A stretch of DNA of 64,000 nt from Pseudomonas viridiflava. Lineage in GTDB: Bacteria; Pseudomonadota; Gammaproteobacteria; Pseudomonadales; Pseudomonadaceae. The notes below the pieces were generated by a model, which did no database searches, was not told where the DNA came from, and was given only the letters and a program-made list of their open reading frames with translations. Below, piece by piece: positions 60,229 to 64,000 of this stretch; position 1 is the first letter of the stretch, and every line of letters starts with the position of its first letter. Both the position numbers and the translations under genes were made by a program. The stretch is from assembly GCF_900589395.1 (NCBI RefSeq), contig NZ_UUIS01000001.1:454460-518459 (forward strand), read 5' to 3'.

Positions 60229-61902
60229 ATGCTGGTCCATCTTTCCGTACACAACTACGCCATCGTTGAGCACCTCGATCTTGAACTTGATCGGGGCATG
60301 AGCGTTATCACGGGCGAAACCGGTGCCGGCAAGTCGATCATGCTCGACGCCCTGGGCCTGACCCTTGGCGACCGCGCTGACAGTGGCGTGGTCAGGCCCG
60401 GAGCCGACAAGGCCGATATCCTGGCCACTTTCGACCTGGCGGACATTCCCGAAGCACAAGCCTGGCTGGCCGAGCGCGACCTGGACAACCAGGGCCCGTG
60501 CATCCTGCGCCGGGTGATCACTGCCGAAGGCCGCTCGCGCGCCTACATCAATGGCACGCCTTGCCCGCAGGGCGACCTGAAGGCCCTGGGCGAGCTGATG
60601 ATCGATATTCACAGCCAGCACGAACACCAGTCGCTGCTCAAGGCTGAGACCCATCGGCGCCTGCTCGATGAATACGCCGGCGCCACCGATCTGGCCCGCC
60701 AGGTGCATCTGGCTTCGCAACGCTGGCGCCAGACCCGCCAGGAACTGGACCGCCTGTCCAATTCCGGCGATGAGCAACGTGCCCGCCATCAGTTGCTCAG
60801 CTACCAGCTCGAAGAGCTCGAAAGCCTCAGCCTGGGCGAAAACGAACTGGAAAACCTCGAGCAGGACCACAAGGCCCTGACCAACGCCGAAAGCCTGCTG
60901 GGCATTTGCCGCCAGGTGATCGAGCAATGCAGCGAGAGCGATTCGGGCAACGTATTGCACGCCCTGACCAACAGCCTCAACCGCCTGTCGGGGGTCAGCA
61001 ACACCTCCACCGCCCTCAATGAGGCCACCGAGCTGCTGTCCAGCGCGCAGATCCAGGTCGAAGAAGCGATGGGCGAGCTCAACCGGTTTCTCGATCACTT
61101 CGATGCGGACCCGGCGCGCCTGCAACAGATCGAAGAACGCCTGGATGCCATCTACAGCCTGGCGCGCAAGCACCGCATCCAGCCCAACGAAGTGGCCACG
61201 CTGCATCAAAAACTGCTGGATGAGATCGAAACACTCAATGCCAATGACGAGTCCATCGAGCGCCTGCAAGGCGAGCTGGCCTCCTACGCCCGACACTATC
61301 AGGAAAAAGCCCGCGAGCTGAGCGACCTGCGGCACCGCTCCTCTGGTGAGCTGGCGCATGCCGTCGAGCAGGAAATTCATCGCCTGGGCATGCCGGGCGG
61401 CCGTTTCAGCATCGAGCTCAAGGCCCATCCTGGCGACGAACTGCTGCCTTATGGCCTGGAACAGGTCGAACTGCTGGTCAGCGCCAACCCCGGGCAACCG
61501 CTCAAGCCACTGGCCAAGGTCGCCTCGGGCGGCGAACTGTCGCGCATCAGCCTGGCCATCCAGGTGATCACTGCACAGACCTCGCGAATCCCGACCCTGG
61601 TGTTCGATGAAGTCGATGTCGGCATCGGTGGTCCGACGGCTGAAATCGTCGGCCAGCTGCTGCGTCGGCTCGGCGATCGCGGCCAGGTCATGACCGTGAC
61701 CCACCTGCCACAAGTGGCCGCACAGGGCCATCAGCACCTGTTCGTGCACAAGGTCCGCGATAACAACGCCACGCGCACAGCCGTGTCGAAGCTAGGCAAG
61801 CACGAGCGCATCGAAGAGGTGGCGCGCATGCTGGGCGGCATCGACCTGACCAAGGAATCGCTGGCTCACGCCAAGAAAATGATCGTCACCTCGAAAAACT
61901 GA
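60229..61902 (+). CDS. recN: DNA repair protein RecN
   Basis: RecN is an SMC-like ATPase induced by DNA damage that holds sister DNA together in double-strand break repair. The 557-aa protein has the Walker A GETGAGKSIMLDAL near residue 31, a central coiled-coil (about 150-360), the ABC signature ASGGELSRISLAIQ near 428, and Walker B TLVFDEVDVGIGG near 460. ATG 60229 follows CGGAG. Preceded by an SOS box and followed by a strong terminator shared with fur. Confidence 0.98.
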   Translation: MLVHLSVHNYAIVEHLDLELDRGMSVITGETGAGKSIMLDALGLTLGDRADSGVVRPGADKADILATFDLADIPEAQAWLAERDLDNQGPCILRRVITAEGRSRAYINGTPCPQGDLKALGELMIDIHSQHEHQSLLKAETHRRLLDEYAGATDLARQVHLASQRWRQTRQELDRLSNSGDEQRARHQLLSYQLEELESLSLGENELENLEQDHKALTNAESLLGICRQVIEQCSESDSGNVLHALTNSLNRLSGVSNTSTALNEATELLSSAQIQVEEAMGELNRFLDHFDADPARLQQIEERLDAIYSLARKHRIQPNEVATLHQKLLDEIETLNANDESIERLQGELASYARHYQEKARELSDLRHRSSGELAHAVEQEIHRLGMPGGRFSIELKAHPGDELLPYGLEQVELLVSANPGQPLKPLAKVASGGELSRISLAIQVITAQTSRIPTLVFDEVDVGIGGPTAEIVGQLLRRLGDRGQVMTVTHLPQVAAQGHQHLFVHKVRDNNATRTAVSKLGKHERIEEVARMLGGIDLTKESLAHAKKMIVTSKN

Positions 61903-61912
61903 AGCCCCTACG

Positions 61913-61952
61913 AAAAAGCCCCTTGCCGACCGGAGTCGCCAAGGGGCTTTTT
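61913..61952. terminator. Bidirectional terminator between recN and fur
   Basis: AAAAAGCCCCTTG (61913-61925) pairs with CAAGGGGCTTTTT (61940-61952) around 14 nt. Both convergent genes read into it with T-runs. Confidence 0.93.
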
Positions 61953-61977
61953 GCAATGCGCACAATAGATGAAAGGC

Positions 61978-62385
61978 TCAGCCTTTCTTGTGACGCACGT
62001 AGAGCACCAGATTGTGATCGACCAGCTCAAAGCCATGCCGCTCGACAATGGCTTTTTGCAGCGATTCGATTTCTTCGTCGAAGAACTCGATGACTTCGCC
62101 GGATTCCACGTTGACCATGTGGTCGTGGTGGCCGCCGTCAGCCAGTTCGAATACCGCATGACCGCCGTCGAAATTGTGGCGCACGACGAGACCTGCCGCC
62201 TCGAACTGAGTCAGGACACGGTAGACCGTGGCCAGGCCGACATCCTCGCTGGCATCCATCAACGCCTTGTAGACATCCTCGGCACTCATGTGACGCTGCT
62301 CGGCAGAATCGAGCATTTGGAGGATCTTGACCCGTGGAAGGGTCACCTTGAGTCCTGCTTTACGTAGTTCGCTATTTTCAACCAT
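61978..62385 (-). CDS. fur: Ferric uptake regulator Fur
   Basis: Fur is the Fe2+-dependent repressor of iron acquisition. The 135-aa protein starts MVENSELRKAGLKVTLPR, with the winged-helix recognition segment SAEDVYKALMDASEDVGLATVYRVL (about 35-60), the metal-binding GGHHDHMVNVESG near 86-98, and a His-bearing C-terminus (ERHGFELVDHNLVLYV). ATG 62385 is the usual start; upstream in-frame codons lie in the divergent promoter. The gene diverges from bamE (98 bp). Confidence 0.98.
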   Translation of the reverse strand: MVENSELRKAGLKVTLPRVKILQMLDSAEQRHMSAEDVYKALMDASEDVGLATVYRVLTQFEAAGLVVRHNFDGGHAVFELADGGHHDHMVNVESGEVIEFFDEEIESLQKAIVERHGFELVDHNLVLYVRHKKG

Positions 62386-62483
62386 GGTCAGCTTTCTCGC
62401 AGACGCTGCTTCGCAGCTTCTCTTAATGCAGGTATGATCGGAGTTTACGTTGTCCCAGCCAAGATAGTGGAAGTCGCCCACCG
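62386..62483. promoter_or_regulatory. fur-bamE divergent promoter region
   Basis: 98 bp between divergent starts. TATGAT (62433-62438) is a fair -10 for bamE, but neither side has a clear -35. An imperfect GCTGCTTCGCAGC stem lies at 62405-62417. Confidence 0.4.
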
Positions 62484-63020
62484 ATGCAAAACACCAAGCT
62501 CTTGCTAACCAGTTTCACGCTCGTGGGACTGCTCGCACTCGCCGGTTGTTCGTTCCCCGGGGTTTATAAAATCGACATCCAACAGGGAAATGTCGTCACG
62601 CAAGACATGATAGACCAGTTGCGCCCGGGAATGACCCGACGGCAAGTACGGTTTATCATGGGCAACCCTCTGCTGACCGACACCTTCCACACTGATCGCT
62701 GGGATTACCTGTACAGCATGCAGCCCGGTGGCGGTGAACGCCAACAGGAACGCGTCAGCCTGATCTTCAACGAAAACGATCAGTTGGTCAGCCTTTCAGG
62801 TGACTTCATGCCCGGTGTCAGCCGCGATGAAGCCATTCTGGGCCAGGGCAGCAACACCACCACTGAGCCGGCCACCGCACCAATCGAAAATCAGCCGCAG
62901 CCCAAGCCGGAAGAACCTGCCCGCCCTGGCTCGCTGCTCGATCAGATCCAGAAAGACGTCGACAGCGTCGAAACCGTACCGACGCCGGTCCAGGAACCCC
63001 TGGAAACCTCGCCACGGTAA
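62484..63020 (+). CDS. bamE: Outer membrane assembly lipoprotein BamE (OmlA)
   Basis: BamE is a lipoprotein of the BAM complex that inserts outer-membrane beta-barrels. The 178-aa protein has a lipoprotein signal with lipobox LALAGC (Cys22), then the SmpA/OmlA fold ([19 protein letters not shown] near 37-55, [21 protein letters not shown] near 57-77 as the conserved region), and a Pro/Thr/Glu-rich tail longer than E. coli BamE. Start ATG 62484. It is divergent from fur, as in other Pseudomonas. Confidence 0.96.
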   Translation: MQNTKLLLTSFTLVGLLALAGCSFPGVYKIDIQQGNVVTQDMIDQLRPGMTRRQVRFIMGNPLLTDTFHTDRWDYLYSMQPGGGERQQERVSLIFNENDQLVSLSGDFMPGVSRDEAILGQGSNTTTEPATAPIENQPQPKPEEPARPGSLLDQIQKDVDSVETVPTPVQEPLETSPR

Positions 63021-63030
63021 CGCCGCCACA

Positions 63031-63058
63031 AAAAAAGCCCGGTTCGCCGGGCTTTTTT
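63031..63058. terminator. Terminator of bamE, with UUCG loop
   Basis: A perfect 12-bp stem AAAAAAGCCCGG (63031-63042) with its inverse (63047-63058), loop TTCG. Both strands have six-T ends, so it also serves rnfH. Confidence 0.95.
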
Positions 63059-63078
63059 GTGCCTGCCAATCGTCCCCT

Positions 63079-63399
63079 TTATAAAGGACGCGCCTTTTTC
63101 GGCACCCGCGCCGTCTTCGCGGCACGCAAGCGCCGGATCTCCTTGGGGTCGGCCAACAGCGGTCGATAAATCTCGATCCGCTCACCGGCCTGCACGATGC
63201 GCACCTGCGGATCACTGACGACCTTGCCAAAAATGCCCACCGGGCAGGTGGCCAGGTGCAGATCCGCAAAGGCCTGCCCGATCCCGCTGATCAGCAAGGC
63301 CTGATAGACCGTACTGCCGGCCGGCACCTGCACCGCCAGCAACACCTGACGCTCAAGCCCGGCATGCACCACCTCGATCTCGATCAGAGTGTCAGCCAT
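63079..63399 (-). CDS. rnfH: RnfH family ubiquitin-fold protein
   Basis: This 106-aa small protein of the RnfH/YfjF (UPF0125) family has a beta-grasp fold. It starts MADTLIEIEVVHAGLERQ, has VGIFGKVVSDPQVRIVQAGERIEIYRPLLADPKEIRRLRA, i.e. the signature RIEIYRPLLxDPKExRR. The tail is basic (RVPKKARPL). The role is not clear. It overlaps the ratA stop by 8 nt, the usual RatA-RnfH pair. Confidence 0.93.
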   Translation of the reverse strand: MADTLIEIEVVHAGLERQVLLAVQVPAGSTVYQALLISGIGQAFADLHLATCPVGIFGKVVSDPQVRIVQAGERIEIYRPLLADPKEIRRLRAAKTARVPKKARPL

Positions 63400-63826
63400 G
63401 CAATTGCTTGGCGCGCTGGCAGAACGCATCGACCAGCGTATTGGCCGCCTGATTGAACAGCGGCCCCAGCGTGGTCCGCACCAGGGCCCCTGAATAGTCG
63501 AACGACAAGTCCAGGCTGATCTTGCAGGCCTTGTCGTTCAACGCCTTGAAGGTCCACACCCCATGCAACTGGCTGAACGGTCCCTCGACCAGGTCCATGG
63601 TCAGGGACTCGCCTGGCACCAGGGTATTGCGCGTCACGAACTTCTGACTCAAACCGCCCTTGGCGATCTCAAGACTGGCACGCATGTGCGTGTCGCTGCT
63701 TTCCAGCACCTGCGCAGCTGCGCACCAGGGCAGAAATTCCGGGTAACGCGCGACATCATTGACCAGGTCGTAGAGAAACCGGGCCGGGTACGGCAACAGG
63801 GCCGAGCGTTGAATATGCGTAGTCAT
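63392..63826 (-). CDS. ratA: RatA family protein (Coq10-like START domain)
   Basis: This 144-aa START/Bet v1-like protein starts MTTHIQRSALLPYPARFLYDLVNDV and has YPEFLPWCAAAQVLESSD and GPFSQLHGVWTFKAL. It is often named a RatA 'toxin' that inhibits 70S assembly in E. coli, but Coq10-like lipid (ubiquinone) binding is equally fitting. ATG 63826 is chosen; GTG 63856 lacks a ribosome site. In pseudomonads smpB usually lies divergently beside it. Confidence 0.9.
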   Translation of the reverse strand: MTTHIQRSALLPYPARFLYDLVNDVARYPEFLPWCAAAQVLESSDTHMRASLEIAKGGLSQKFVTRNTLVPGESLTMDLVEGPFSQLHGVWTFKALNDKACKISLDLSFDYSGALVRTTLGPLFNQAANTLVDAFCQRAKQLHG

Positions 63827-64000
63827 GTCAGCGTCATTTCCAAAACTGAGCGGCACACATCACAAGAATGCCGAATGGCGCCACAAAGCGCATCTGGTAG
63901 AAATACAAGGGTCAACAACCTCGGTGCGCCCTATCAGATCGGCCACCCACCCCATCGAAACCTGCATAAAAAGAGACCGCATTGTCCGGGATTCATCCAG
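63827..64000. other. Non-coding end of the window upstream of ratA
   Basis: 174 bp with no gene, tRNA or terminator that I can support. In related genomes the divergent smpB would start beyond the edge, so this is probably its promoter region; that cannot be checked here. Confidence 0.4.

Noticed and set aside
60172-61749. A 525-codon minus-strand open frame
   Set aside because: Antisense to recN, which has Walker A, ABC signature and Walker B in order and a proper promoter.
63392-63826. Reading ratA as a genuine toxin-antitoxin pair with rnfH
   Set aside because: The pair is conserved core genome in gamma-proteobacteria, and Coq10-like lipid binding fits as well; no toxin evidence in sequence.

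Overview
The window is chromosomal DNA from a Pseudomonas species. The support is the high GC content, the gene orders tRNA-fMet-rimP-nusA-infB-rbfA-truB-rpsO-pnp, grpE-dnaK-dnaJ-dapB-carA-carB-greA, divergent fur/bamE and ampE-ampD next to nadC, and the Pseudomonas-type REPIN repeats. I see no insertion sequence, prophage, CRISPR array or rRNA. The species cannot be fixed by eye; nothing rules out the putida or fluorescens groups.

Left part (1-13.6 kb): the end of an AEC-family permease, the fructose phosphotransferase operon fruB-fruK-fruA with its divergent regulator fruR, a TatD-family hydrolase, ampE and ampD (muropeptide recycling, beta-lactamase control), a DUF1631 protein and nadC. 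Two almost identical 123-bp REPINs in opposite orientation bracket fru-tatD-ampED. The second REPIN supplies the stop codon of the DUF1631 gene.

Centre (13.6-27.8 kb): a large Ter (tellurium-resistance type) stress-response cluster. It holds five TerD-fold proteins (TerZ-, TerA- and TerD-like paralogues and a TerD-VWA protein), TerB, the membrane protein TerC, a GYF_2-AIM24 protein, a TerD-trypsin fusion, and a metabolic module of ATP-grasp ligase, two PRTase-like proteins, two HAD phosphatases and an HpcH/HpaI (citrate-lyase beta-like) enzyme. Comparative genomics has proposed that such modules make a nucleoside-like metabolite that works with TerD/TerC at the membrane. This is the most interesting and least understood system here.

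27.9-33.6 kb: DUF1523 protein, a 23S-type rRNA methyltransferase, a large AsmA-like DUF748 protein with an OmpA-like end, a DUF2845 protein and a BON-domain periplasmic protein.

Right part (33.8-64 kb): core housekeeping blocks, nearly all on the minus strand: pnp/rpsO/truB/rbfA/infB/nusA/rimP/tRNA-fMet; tRNA-Leu/secG/tpiA/glmM/folP/ftsH/rlmE with divergent yhbY; greA/carB/carA/dapB/dnaJ/dnaK/grpE; then recN (+), fur (-), bamE (+), rnfH and ratA (-). Readable control elements include a sigma-32 promoter before grpE, a LexA box before recN, a near-consensus sigma-70 promoter before tRNA-fMet, two stacked terminators between tRNA-fMet and rimP, two stem-loops in the pnp leader, and several intrinsic terminators.
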